Shown: piece by piece, positions 10,353 through 18,969 of the stretch
How positions within the stretch are numbered: position 1 is the first letter of the stretch
Layout: each line of letters opens with the position of its first letter
Origin: Bacillota bacterium
GTDB taxonomy: Bacteria; Bacillota; Clostridia; Oscillospirales; Oscillospiraceae
Direction of reading: 5' to 3'
DNA: 64,000 bases
Assembly: GCA_021770445.1 (NCBI GenBank)
Contig: JAETQY010000005.1
Span: forward strand, 177,185 to 241,184
The notes under the pieces: generated by a model
What the model saw: the letters and a program-made list of their open reading frames with translations, nothing else
What the model was told of the DNA's origin: nothing
Database searches by the model: none
Position numbers and translations under genes: made by a program

Positions 10353-12269
10353 ATGGCAAAGAAGCAATTCAAAGCGGAATCTAAGCGACTGCTGGACCTG
10401 ATGGTCAATTCCATCTACACCCACAAGGAGATCTTTCTCCGGGAGCTGATCTCCAACGCCAGTGACGCAGAGGACAAGCTGGCCTACAAGTCCCTCACCG
10501 ACGACAGCGTAAGCGTCAAGCGCAAGGACCTGAAAATTACCATCGTCCCTGACAAGGAGGGGCGGCTGCTCACCGTGTCAGACAACGGCATCGGCATGAG
10601 CAAGGAGGACCTGGAGGCCAACCTGGGCACCATCGCCCGCAGCGGCTCCGGCCAGTTCAAGGCCGGTCTCACCGAGGACGACAAAGCCGCCGACAAGATT
10701 GACGTCATCGGTCAGTTTGGCGTGGGCTTCTACTCCGCCTTCATGGTGGCCGACCACGTGACCGTCATCTCCCGGGCCTGGGGCAGCGACGAGGCCTGGA
10801 TGTGGCAGTCCGACGGGGCGGACGGCTACACCGTCACCGCCTGCGAGAAGGAGGCCCCCGGCACCGATGTCATCATGCACATCAAGGCCAACGCCGAGGG
10901 AGAGGACTACGATCAGTATTTGGAGACCTATAAATTACAGGAGCTCATTAAGAAGTACTCCGACTACATCCGCTACCCCATCGTCATGGAGGTGGAGGAC
11001 TACCGCCAGAAGGAGAAGCCCGCCGACGCCCCCGAGGACTACAAGCCCGAGTGGGAGACCGTCAAGGAGTGGAAGACCTTGAACTCCATGGTCCCCCTGT
11101 GGCAGCGGCAGAAGAGCAAGGTGAAGCCCGAGGAGTACAACGCCTTTTATAAGGAGAAGTTCGGCGACTGGCAGGACCCCCTGACAGTGATCCACACCAG
11201 CGCCGAGGGCGCCGTCACCTACAAGGCCATGCTCTACATCCCGGAGAAGACCCCCTACGACTTCTACACCCGAGAGTATCAGAAGGGTCTCCAGCTCTAC
11301 TCCTCCGGGGTGCTCATCATGGACAAGTGCGCCGATCTGCTCCCCGACCATTTCCGCTTTGTCAAGGGCGTGGTGGACTCCTCCGACTTCTCCCTGAACA
11401 TCAGCCGTGAGGTCCTCCAGCATACCCGGCAGCTCAAGACCATCGCCGCCGCCCTGGAGAAAAAGATCAAGAACGAGCTGCTGAAAATGCAGAAGGAGGA
11501 CCGGGAGAAGTACGAAAAATTCTGGTCCGCCTTCGGCACTCAGCTGAAGTACGGCGTGGTGTCCGACTACGGCCAGCACAAGGATATTTTGCAGGATCTG
11601 CTGCTGTTCTGGTCCTCTAAGGAGGGCAAAAACACCACCCTAGCCGCCTACAAGGACCGGATGCCTGAGGACCAGCCCTTCTACTACTACGCCTGCGGCG
11701 AGAGTGTGGAGAAAATCGCCAAGCTGCCCCAGGTGGAGCGCATCCTGGACAAGGGCTATGAAATTCTGTACTGCACCGAGGATGTGGACGACTTCGTCAT
11801 GAAGGGCCTGCGGGAAATCGACGGCAAGCAGTTCAAGTCAGTCACCGAGGAGGACGCCCTCCCCCAGACCGACGAGGAGAAGAAGGCGGCCGAGGAGAAG
11901 GCCGAGGCCGGCAAGCCGGTGCTGGAGGCGGTGAAAGAGGCCCTGGGCGATCAGGTAAAGGAGGTACGGGTGTCCGCCATCCTCAAGTCGGGGGCCTGCT
12001 GTCTGTCTGCCGACGGGCCGGTCTCCATCGAGATGGAGCGATACATGCGCAAGGTGGAGGGCGGCCAGCCCATGAAGGCCGACCGGGTGTTGGAGCTCAA
12101 CCCCGATTCCGCCCCCTTCGCCGCCCTCAAGAAGGCGGTGGACGCCGGGGACAAGGAGCTTGTGGCGAAATATTCCAAGCTCCTCTACGCCCAGGCCCTG
12201 CTGCTGGCCGACCTGCCCCTGGAGGACCCGGCGGAGTACACCGAGCTGGTGTGTTCCCTGATGGTCTGA
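10353..12269 (+). CDS. htpG: Molecular chaperone HtpG (Hsp90)
   Basis: KRLLDLMVNSIYTHKEIFLRELISNASDA and SDNGIGMSKEDL; ATG after tggagg RBS. Confidence 0.96.
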   Translation: MAKKQFKAESKRLLDLMVNSIYTHKEIFLRELISNASDAEDKLAYKSLTDDSVSVKRKDLKITIVPDKEGRLLTVSDNGIGMSKEDLEANLGTIARSGSGQFKAGLTEDDKAADKIDVIGQFGVGFYSAFMVADHVTVISRAWGSDEAWMWQSDGADGYTVTACEKEAPGTDVIMHIKANAEGEDYDQYLETYKLQELIKKYSDYIRYPIVMEVEDYRQKEKPADAPEDYKPEWETVKEWKTLNSMVPLWQRQKSKVKPEEYNAFYKEKFGDWQDPLTVIHTSAEGAVTYKAMLYIPEKTPYDFYTREYQKGLQLYSSGVLIMDKCADLLPDHFRFVKGVVDSSDFSLNISREVLQHTRQLKTIAAALEKKIKNELLKMQKEDREKYEKFWSAFGTQLKYGVVSDYGQHKDILQDLLLFWSSKEGKNTTLAAYKDRMPEDQPFYYYACGESVEKIAKLPQVERILDKGYEILYCTEDVDDFVMKGLREIDGKQFKSVTEEDALPQTDEEKKAAEEKAEAGKPVLEAVKEALGDQVKEVRVSAILKSGACCLSADGPVSIEMERYMRKVEGGQPMKADRVLELNPDSAPFAALKKAVDAGDKELVAKYSKLLYAQALLLADLPLEDPAEYTELVCSLMV

Positions 12270-12335
12270 TAACGGATATGGCTGTGTGGAAAGCTGAGCT
12301 TTCTCAGGAATAATGTATTCAGGAGGTAAATTGAG

Positions 12336-12710
12336 ATGGAACAGAGGTTTTTTATTTGTGAGCACTGCGGCAACATCGTTGCTATGGTGAAGGATAGCGG
12401 CGTGCCAGTCATGTGTTGCGGGCAGAAGATGAAGGAGATTGTCCCCGGCACCACTGACGCGGCTGTAGAGAAGCACATCCCCGTGTATCAGGTGGAGGAC
12501 GGCGTAGTGACGGTGCGTGTCGGCTCTGTGGACCACCCTATGCTGCCGGAGCACTATATTGAGTGGGTGTCCCTCCAGACCAGGCAGGGCAACCAGCGCA
12601 AGGCGTTACACCCGGGAGACGCTCCGGAGGTCTGCTTTGCCCTGTGCGAGGGGGACGAGGTGGAGGCTGTCTATGCCTACTGCAACCTCCATGGGCTCTG
12701 GAAGGTGTAA
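12336..12710 (+). CDS. dfx: Desulfoferrodoxin / superoxide reductase
   Basis: MEQRFFICEHCGNIVAMVKDSGVPVMCCGQKM (desulforedoxin Cys) plus VDHPMLPEHYIEWV and YCNLHGLWK (SOR centre). Confidence 0.93.
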   Translation: MEQRFFICEHCGNIVAMVKDSGVPVMCCGQKMKEIVPGTTDAAVEKHIPVYQVEDGVVTVRVGSVDHPMLPEHYIEWVSLQTRQGNQRKALHPGDAPEVCFALCEGDEVEAVYAYCNLHGLWKV

Positions 12711-12795
12711 CGGGAGTCCCCGCATTTTTGAATAAAAATCCGCCCTTTCGGTTAAACTGGCCACAAGCCAAATTTTACCGAAAGGGTGGTTTTCC

Positions 12796-13224
12796 ATGCA
12801 GGTGAAGGACCTTATGAATCCCAGCGCGGTGACGGTGGAGCCCTCCTCCTCCGCGGCGCTGGCCGCCCGGCTCATCAGCCGGCACAACGTGGGGGCGCTG
12901 CCGGTGTGCGGGAGCGACCGCCGCCTCCGGGGGATGGTCACCGACCGGGACATCGTCCTGCGGTGCATCGCCGCCGAGGAGGACCCGGCCCAGACCCCGG
13001 TGCGGGACATTATGACCCGCTCCTGCGCCACCGTCGCCCCCGGGGACGACTGCCGGGAGGCCACCCGGCTCATGGCACAGCACCAGGTCCGCCGCCTGCC
13101 GGTGGTGGAGGGTGGCAAGCTGGTGGGGGTGATCTCCCTGTCCGACCTGGCCCGCAGCGGCCGATTCGACATGGAGGCCGCTCAGGCCCTCAGTGAAATT
13201 TCAGAAAACATTATCGTGCGCTGA
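12796..13224 (+). CDS. CBS domain-containing protein
   Basis: Two tandem CBS motifs: VKDLMNPSAVTVEPSSSAALAARLISRHNVGALPV...MVTDRDIVLR / VRDIMTRSCATVAP...RRLPVVEGGKLVGVISLSDLAR. Confidence 0.92.
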   Translation: MQVKDLMNPSAVTVEPSSSAALAARLISRHNVGALPVCGSDRRLRGMVTDRDIVLRCIAAEEDPAQTPVRDIMTRSCATVAPGDDCREATRLMAQHQVRRLPVVEGGKLVGVISLSDLARSGRFDMEAAQALSEISENIIVR

Positions 13225-13274
13225 TTGGACAAACGCCCTCCTGTGCCTTATAATGGGTGCAGGAGGGATTTTTT

Positions 13275-13940
13275 ATGGAGATGACCCCCATTGCCCATAT
13301 CAGAAGCGACTTTTCAGAAAAATTTGGCATTCCCCGGCAGAGCGGCTTGGTAGAGGAGCTGAGGGCCTCCATCGTGTTTGAGCCCCCATATCGGGACCCC
13401 AGCGCCCTGCGGGGGATCGACGGCTTCTCCCACCTGTGGCTCATCTGGGAGTTCTCCCAGGCTCAGGGCTGGTCCCCCACCGTCCGGCCACCCCGCCTGG
13501 GCGGGAACAAGCGGCTGGGGGTGTTCGCCACCCGCTCTCCCTTCCGGCCCAATCCCATCGGCCTGTCCTGCGTCCGGCTGGTGGAGGTCTGTCAGGATCG
13601 GGAGCTGGGACTGGTCCTGGTGGTGGCCGGGGCCGATCTGATGGATGGCACCCCCATCTACGATGTAAAACCCTATCTGCCCTACGCCGACTGCAAGTCC
13701 GACGCCGTGGGGGGCTTTGCCTCTATCCCAAAGGAGGCCAGCTTGGAGGTGGACTGCCCCCCAGAGCTGCTGCAACCTGTCCCGGGGGACAAACGGGCCG
13801 CCCTGCTGGCTGTGTTGGCTCAGGACCCCCGGCCCCAGTACCAGGACGACCGGTCCCGGGTGTACGGCATGTCCTTCGCCGGGTGCGAGGTGAAGTTCCG
13901 GGTGGAGGGAGACAGGCTGACGGTTATGGAAATTTCATAG
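13275..13940 (+). CDS. trmO: tRNA (N6-threonylcarbamoyladenosine(37)-N6)-methyltransferase TrmO (TsaA-like)
   Basis: IAHIRSDFSEKFGIPRQSGL...FSHLWLIWEF...RSPFRPNPIGLSCVRL...GADLMDGTPIYDVKPYLPYAD. Confidence 0.92.
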   Translation: MEMTPIAHIRSDFSEKFGIPRQSGLVEELRASIVFEPPYRDPSALRGIDGFSHLWLIWEFSQAQGWSPTVRPPRLGGNKRLGVFATRSPFRPNPIGLSCVRLVEVCQDRELGLVLVVAGADLMDGTPIYDVKPYLPYADCKSDAVGGFASIPKEASLEVDCPPELLQPVPGDKRAALLAVLAQDPRPQYQDDRSRVYGMSFAGCEVKFRVEGDRLTVMEIS

Positions 13941-13985
13941 GCGCCCCTACAGTGGGTGGAACCCGAAAAATTTTTCAAAAACCTC

Positions 13986-14016
13986 TTGACCTTCCCCCTT
14001 CTGGACCGTGTATGAT
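13986..14016 (+). promoter_or_regulatory. MerR-family-type promoter (19-bp spacer) upstream of YhfC-like gene
   Basis: TTGACC-TTCCCCCTTCTGGACCGTG (19)-TATGAT; same -35 and operator half as 14838-14868. Confidence 0.7.
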
Positions 14017-14040
14017 CGTCTCAGAAAGGAGCTGAAGAAC

Positions 14041-14841
14041 ATGGAGCACAATCTGACAGTGGCCCAGACCGCAATTACGGCCATGGCCCTGGTCGGGGTA
14101 TTTACAGTGGTCCTTCCTCTGGGACTGGGAATCTTCTTTTGGAAAAGAACCGGGGGACGCTGGAGGTTTTTCTTCCTCGGCTGCGTGGTATTTCCTGTCT
14201 TTGCCATGGTGCTGGAACAACAGGTCCATGGGCTGCTGCTGGGCGGTTCTCTTGGCCCGACACTGCAAGGGAATCTCTGGCTGTACGCCCTGTACGCCGG
14301 CCTGATGGCCGGGATATTTGAGGAGTGCGGCCGGTGGCTGGCCTTTAAGCTGTCCCTGCGGTGGAGCCGGGGACCAGAGGACGCCCTGATGTACGGCGCG
14401 GGCCACGGCGGGATTGAGGCGGTGCTGCTGGCCGGGATGACAATGGTAAACAACATCGTCATCTCCCTGACGCTGAACCGGGGCGGGCTGGATGCGGTGG
14501 AGGAACTGATGGGCCCCATCCCGGAGGCCGGTATGACGGCGATCCGGGGCATAGCCGCCACTCCGGCGGGCCTCTACTTCTGGACAGCCTTTGAGCGGCT
14601 GTCGGCGGTGGGCCTGCACATTGCCCTGTCGGTGCTGGTGTACGCTGCCGTCCGCAATCGGGGCAAGCGGTACTGGTTCCCCGCGGCGATTCTGATCCAC
14701 GCCCTGGTGGATATGGTGGCCGTTTTGACCAACGCCCTCTTCTCCGTTGTCATCACAGAGGGGACCGTCGCTCTGCTCACCCTGGGGGTGATATTCCTGG
14801 CGCGAAAGGTTTATTTGGGTGAAAAGCAAGAAATCTCTTGA
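14041..14841 (+). CDS. YhfC-family putative intramembrane glutamic protease
   Basis: Multi-TM protein with FEECGRWLAF and HGGIEA motifs typical of YhfC/PrsW-like families. Confidence 0.75.
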   Translation: MEHNLTVAQTAITAMALVGVFTVVLPLGLGIFFWKRTGGRWRFFFLGCVVFPVFAMVLEQQVHGLLLGGSLGPTLQGNLWLYALYAGLMAGIFEECGRWLAFKLSLRWSRGPEDALMYGAGHGGIEAVLLAGMTMVNNIVISLTLNRGGLDAVEELMGPIPEAGMTAIRGIAATPAGLYFWTAFERLSAVGLHIALSVLVYAAVRNRGKRYWFPAAILIHALVDMVAVLTNALFSVVITEGTVALLTLGVIFLARKVYLGEKQEIS

Positions 14842-14868
14842 CCTTCCCCCTTGTGGAAGGTGTAAGGT
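14838..14868 (+). promoter_or_regulatory. MerR-family-type promoter (19-bp spacer) upstream of merR gene
   Basis: TTGACC-TTCCCCCTTGTGGAAGGTG (19)-TAAGGT with dyad CCTTCC...GGAAGG. Confidence 0.8.
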
Positions 14869-14891
14869 AGTTTCAAAAAGGGGGAACGTCC

Positions 14892-15542
14892 ATGAAGATC
14901 AACGAGGTGGAGGCCCAGGTGGGCATCACAAAAAAGAACATCCGCTTCTATGAGGAGCAGGGGCTGCTGTCCCCCCGGCGCAACAGCGAGAACGGCTACC
15001 GGGACTACGGCGAGGCGGAGGTGGCCGTCCTGCGGCAGATCAAGCTCATGCGCAAGCTGGGCGTGCCCCTGGAGGAGATCAGGAAAATGCAGGCCGGCGG
15101 CACCGTGGCCGACGGGATGCGCCGCCACCTGGTCACCCTGGAGCGGGAGCAGAAGAGCCTGGAGAAGTCCATCCAGCTCTGCCAGTCCCTGAAGGACCGG
15201 GAGGAGCGGCTGGACGCCCTGGACGCCGCCGGGCTGCTGGAGGAGATGGAGAGGCTGGAGCAGGCGGGCACCACCTTCCAGGACAAGCAGAAAAACGACT
15301 TGAAGCCTGTCCGGTATGTGGGCGCCGTTGTCATGGCCCTGCTCACCACCGCCCTGATGGCCGCCCTCATTGCGTTGATGGTGTGGGCCTTCACCGTGGA
15401 CCCCGCCGACGCCCCGCCTTTGGCGCTGGTAGTGGTGCTGGTGGCCCTTCCCGGGGTGGTTATCCTGGGGGTGCTGCTGGCTCTGTTCCAGCGGATCAAG
15501 GAAATTCAGAAGGGAGAGGAAGACGATGCGAAAAACTACTAG
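14892..15542 (+). CDS. MerR-family transcriptional regulator with C-terminal two-TM membrane module
   Basis: MKINEVEAQVGITKKNIRFYEEQGLLSPRRNSENGYRDYGEAEVAVL...; C-terminal hydrophobic segments ending LFQRIKEIQKGEEDDAKNY. Confidence 0.92.
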   Translation: MKINEVEAQVGITKKNIRFYEEQGLLSPRRNSENGYRDYGEAEVAVLRQIKLMRKLGVPLEEIRKMQAGGTVADGMRRHLVTLEREQKSLEKSIQLCQSLKDREERLDALDAAGLLEEMERLEQAGTTFQDKQKNDLKPVRYVGAVVMALLTTALMAALIALMVWAFTVDPADAPPLALVVVLVALPGVVILGVLLALFQRIKEIQKGEEDDAKNY

Positions 15543-15780
15543 CGGCAAGGGCTTCGCCGGAGCGGTGGTCATCACCGTTTTGGTGGCCGCGTTTATGCTC
15601 CTGGCCACCGGGGCCCTGCTGGCGGGCTACTTCAGCGAAAACCCGGAGCCCTTCGCCACCGGGCTGATCCTGTTCGTGGCGTTTTTGTACCTGGCCATCG
15701 CTGTGGGAGTGATTGTGGCCCTGTTCCAGCGGTGGAGAGAGATCAAGGGAGGGGAAGAGGACGAAGCAAAAAAGTACTGA
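15526..15780 (+). CDS. Small two-TM protein homologous to the MerR tail
   Basis: 84 aa; ends VALFQRWREIKGGEEDEAKKY; start overlaps MerR 3' end. Confidence 0.75.
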   Translation: MRKTTSGKGFAGAVVITVLVAAFMLLATGALLAGYFSENPEPFATGLILFVAFLYLAIAVGVIVALFQRWREIKGGEEDEAKKY

Positions 15781-15793
15781 GAAGCGTGCGGCG

Positions 15794-16006
15794 GTGCGGT
15801 CGGTGGTCCTCAGCACCCTGTTCCAACTGATGACGATAGGGGCGCTGCTGTACGCCCGGTCCTGCACGGACATCGGCTGGCTGCGGAACCTGACGCTCTT
15901 TCTGGCCGTGGCCGACCTGATTACCATTCCCTTCACCTTTGCCGTCCTGCGACAGCGAGTGCGGGAGATTGAGAAGGGCGAGCTGGAGGAAGCCAAAAAG
16001 TATTGA
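15794..16006 (+). CDS. Small two-TM protein with the same C-terminal motif (start uncertain, GTG proposed)
   Basis: Ends AVLRQRVREIEKGELEEAKKY; frame open from 15713, likely GTG start at 15794. Confidence 0.55.
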   Translation: MRSVVLSTLFQLMTIGALLYARSCTDIGWLRNLTLFLAVADLITIPFTFAVLRQRVREIEKGELEEAKKY

Positions 16007-16033
16007 TTCATTTATAATAAGGAGGAAGAAATT

Positions 16034-16345
16034 ATGCTGCTGGTAAACATCGACTACATCCCCGGGAAGGAATTTGAGGTGCTGGGCATGGCCAAGGGCA
16101 CCGTGGTCCAGTCCAAGAACTTCGGCAAGGACTTTATGGCGGGCATGAAGACCCTGGTGGGCGGGGAGATCACCGGCTATACCGAGATGCTCAACGAGGC
16201 CCGGCAGATCGCCGTCAAGCGCATGGTGGACGAGGCCGAGGGCCTGGGGGCCGACGCGGTGGTCAACATCCGCTACGGCTCCTCCGCCGTGATGCAGGGG
16301 GCGGCCGAGGTGATCGCCTACGGCACGGCGGTGCGGTTCAAATAA
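16034..16345 (+). CDS. YbjQ family (UPF0145) protein
   Basis: IPGKEFEVLGMAKGTVVQSKNFGKDFMAGMKTLVGGEITGYTEMLNEARQIAVKRMVDEAEGLGADAVVNIRY. Confidence 0.92.
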   Translation: MLLVNIDYIPGKEFEVLGMAKGTVVQSKNFGKDFMAGMKTLVGGEITGYTEMLNEARQIAVKRMVDEAEGLGADAVVNIRYGSSAVMQGAAEVIAYGTAVRFK

Positions 16346-16349
16346 AATG

Positions 16350-16376
16350 GGGCTTCCCCCTAGAGGGAAGCCCTTT
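16350..16376 (+). terminator. Terminator after ybjQ
   Basis: ggggcttccccctagagggaagccctttcttt hairpin plus T-rich tail. Confidence 0.7.
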
Positions 16377-16442
16377 CTTTCATTGACAGCCTCCGCCTTC
16401 GGGCTTATAATGCGGTCAGCATACCCCAGAACAAAACAGGAG

Positions 16443-17342
16443 ATGACTGCTGTGTTTGGATTTGGAAAAAAAGAGACAAAGACGCCAGAGGAGCGGCTGG
16501 CCGACCTCCAGAAGAAAAAGGACTGGGCAGGTTTGGCCAAGGCCTATTACGAAATGGGCACAGCCGCCATGGACGGGGGCGATTTGAACCGCGCCCAGCT
16601 CTGGCTCCACCGGGCGGACACCATCTACAGCGCCGACGACGCCGTATACGAGAAGGTGGGGGACAAGCTCACCGACGACTGCTCCGAGCGCATCGGGGCC
16701 CTGGAGGACGAGGAGCTGCTGTATAACTCCATCCTCTCGGAGATCGAGGAGAAAGCGGAGGAGCTGGAGGACACTCAGCTCCGGGTGTGGGGCCTGCTGT
16801 CCGTGGCCCGGCTGGTGAAGCTGGGGAATCGGCTGTCCTCCCTGCCCGGCTGCCAGGTGCTGGGCGAGCTGGGCTGGGCGGTGGAAATGATGCTCAACTC
16901 TTTCCTGAAGCTGCCCTCCCAGGAGGACTATCAGAAGCTGATGGACATCTGCAACGGCCTGTATGAGCTGGGGGATTCCGAGGCCTTCTACGGCGGCGGA
17001 CAGATCGATGTCCCCGGCAAAGCCCCCTTCCAGGTCTTTGACCTGAACGGTATGGGGGTCCTGCTGGAGCTCAGCGGCTGCGTGGACAGTCACCTGCGTC
17101 TGCTGGCCGCCCTGAGCCAGGGGGCGGCGGACCTGCCCCGGGGTGAGATCGGCGTCGTGAGCTGTGCGCTCCTGCCTGACTACTACGTCCGCACCCTGGG
17201 CGGAAAGCCGGAGGATGCGCCCCAGATCAAGGCGGAGCTGGCGCGCATTTGGAGCGATTATGAGCTTGTCCGCTCCGGCGGTCTCTTGAGTGAGGCGGCC
17301 AAGCGTATCAGTCAGTATCAGGAGCTGGATATTCTCCAATAA
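16443..17342 (+). CDS. Hypothetical protein with TPR-like helical N-terminus
   Basis: RBS aggag then ATG; MTAVFGFGKKETKTPEERLADLQKKKDWAGLAKAYYEMGTAAMDGGDLNRAQLWLHRADTIY. Confidence 0.75.
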   Translation: MTAVFGFGKKETKTPEERLADLQKKKDWAGLAKAYYEMGTAAMDGGDLNRAQLWLHRADTIYSADDAVYEKVGDKLTDDCSERIGALEDEELLYNSILSEIEEKAEELEDTQLRVWGLLSVARLVKLGNRLSSLPGCQVLGELGWAVEMMLNSFLKLPSQEDYQKLMDICNGLYELGDSEAFYGGGQIDVPGKAPFQVFDLNGMGVLLELSGCVDSHLRLLAALSQGAADLPRGEIGVVSCALLPDYYVRTLGGKPEDAPQIKAELARIWSDYELVRSGGLLSEAAKRISQYQELDILQ

Positions 17343-17344
17343 AC

Positions 17345-17382
17345 GCGCAAGAGCTCCGGTCACTGACCGGAGCTCTTGTCTT
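17345..17382. terminator. Terminator hairpin between convergent genes
   Basis: caagagctccggtcactgaccggagctcttgtctttt. Confidence 0.8.
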
Positions 17383-17608
17383 TTCTTGGATAGGGGGTAG
17401 GATCGTCCGTCAGGCCCACCAGGTAGTCGATGGATACCTTGTAAAACTCCGCGATGCGCATGATAATGGACAGCTTTGGCTCCTGCCTGCCCACTTCATA
17501 ATTTTGGTAGGCCTTTTCTGTCATATCGCAGTAAATGGATACTTCTCTTTGCGTATATTTCCCTTGCTTCCGGCAAGCCCGCAGTCGCTCAGCTAATATT
17601 TTCCTCAT
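17360..17608 (-). CDS. XRE-family helix-turn-helix regulator
   Basis: LAERLRACRKQGKYTQREVSIYCDMTEKAYQNYEVGRQEPKLSIIMRIAEFYKVSIDYLVG. Confidence 0.9.
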   Translation of the reverse strand: MRKILAERLRACRKQGKYTQREVSIYCDMTEKAYQNYEVGRQEPKLSIIMRIAEFYKVSIDYLVGLTDDPTPYPRKDKSSGQ

Positions 17609-17621
17609 ATTTATACACCCA

Positions 17622-17692
17622 CAATCGTTCTTGACATATCATTATAGAGTGGTATAATGGAGAATATTCTAGTAAACATTACCGAACGATTG
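17622..17692. promoter_or_regulatory. Divergent promoter/operator region (TTGACA-16-TATAAT; 9-bp inverted repeat)
   Basis: CAATCGTTC (17622-17630) / GAACGATTG (17684-17692) flank TTGACA (17631) and TATAAT (17653). Confidence 0.65.
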
Positions 17693-17704
17693 GTTGTGAT
17701 AACG

Positions 17705-17923
17705 ATGGAGCCATCCATCTCTTACACAGTGGACGACGCCCTCATCACGGGGGTCATCGCGAAGGCGGTATGGTCGGAGCAGCGGCGGCCCGGGCTGTGG
17801 CAGGACATGCTCTCCGCCTTGGAGCGGGGGGCGGCCAAGACAGAGGAGGGGACCGTCAACGCCTTTTTGTTCCAGGCCATGGTGGACCGGCTGCTGGAGG
17901 AATTTCACACTGAGGAAAAATAG
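17705..17923 (+). CDS. Small hypothetical protein
   Basis: MEPSISYTVDDALITGVIAKAVWSEQRRPG...; start moved from 17657 because that ATG lies within the -10 box. Confidence 0.55.
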   Translation: MEPSISYTVDDALITGVIAKAVWSEQRRPGLWQDMLSALERGAAKTEEGTVNAFLFQAMVDRLLEEFHTEEK

Positions 17924-18016
17924 GGACTGCCCGCACTCAAACGGGCGGTCCCTGTTGTTGTCCATTGGGGATACGCCCCAGGAGGGAGAAAAGGGAAAAA
18001 ATTTTGCCCACTATGT

Positions 18017-18043
18017 TATGTTTCTTGAGAAACAGTCCGATAA
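18017..18043 (+). promoter_or_regulatory. Possible sigma-D (FliA-type) promoter for flagellar operon
   Basis: tatg-N15-tCCGATAA resembling TAAA-N15-GCCGATAA; the -35 is weak. Confidence 0.45.
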
Positions 18044-18112
18044 ATATGGTACAGAAGAGTTTAGGATTGCTACGCGTTCTCCCCTCCGGGGAGGATTCAG
18101 GAGGTTACAGAT

Positions 18113-18418
18113 ATGTTAGTTACAAGACGTGAAGGCTTTACTTCCGCCCCCATTACCGCCGGCGCCGCCCGCTCTGGCGGAACCAAGCGCGCCCGGACGG
18201 CGGAGAGCAGCTTCGACCAGATTACCCTGTCCGCCAGAGCGGGTCAGGAGGCCAGCCCCGCCTTCCGGGACCTGGCCGCCGCCCTGTCCCAGCAGGTGCG
18301 TACCTACAACACCACCGGCAAGGTGCAGGAGCTGCACCGCCAGGTGATATCCGGGGAGTACCGCCCCGACGCCAGAGAGACAGCGGCCCGGATGCTGCTG
18401 CTGACGGAGGACGAGTAA
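18113..18418 (+). CDS. flgM: Anti-sigma-28 factor FlgM
   Basis: C-terminal FlgM-like region (SSFDQITLSARA...YNTTGKVQELHRQVISGEYRPDARETAARML) plus position before flgN/flgK. Confidence 0.8.
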   Translation: MLVTRREGFTSAPITAGAARSGGTKRARTAESSFDQITLSARAGQEASPAFRDLAAALSQQVRTYNTTGKVQELHRQVISGEYRPDARETAARMLLLTEDE

Positions 18419-18868
18419 ATGGCGAGCTGGCAGGATTACCTAAAGCTGATGGTCAGCCTGACCCACACCCTGGAAGAGCTTACCGGGGTGGAGCAAAATA
18501 AGAATGACGCCGCCTCCCGGGGAGACCTGGCCGGGGTGGAGGCCTGCATGAAGCAGGAGCAGGTGCTCAGCCTGACCCTGCGCGGCTATGACCAGAAGCG
18601 GGACGCCATGCTGGCCGCTCTGGACCTGCGGGGGACCACCCTCAGCCAGCTGGAGAACCGCTGCCCTGATGAGCTCCAGCTGGAGGTCAAGGGCGTGGTG
18701 GAGGAGCTGCGCCGGCAGTACAGTCTGTTTCAGGCCGCCAGCCAGGTGGCCAGAGACACACTGGAGGTCAACCTGCGGGCCATCGAGCGTATGCAGGCCG
18801 TCCAGGCCGGAGACGCCGCCCAGGCGGCGGAGGACCGCAAGACCCACCAGACAGATTTCCGGGCTTGA
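18419..18868 (+). CDS. FlgN-like flagellar export chaperone
   Basis: Helical 149-aa protein between flgM and flgK (FlgN/YvyG position). Confidence 0.75.
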   Translation: MASWQDYLKLMVSLTHTLEELTGVEQNKNDAASRGDLAGVEACMKQEQVLSLTLRGYDQKRDAMLAALDLRGTTLSQLENRCPDELQLEVKGVVEELRRQYSLFQAASQVARDTLEVNLRAIERMQAVQAGDAAQAAEDRKTHQTDFRA

Positions 18869-18969
18869 GGCCCGACAAAAGTTCCAATTCTTTTTTGTGT
18901 TTCCGCCCCCTGCGGGGGCGGGAGACGGAGCCTCGACGAATTGGAAGATTAAGATAAAGGAGAACTACC

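Noticed and set aside
18079-18094. CsrA-binding hairpin before flgM (TCCCC-TCC-GGGGA)
   Set aside because: GGA is in the stem rather than the loop and the hairpin includes the Shine-Dalgarno-rich region; not distinguishable from chance.
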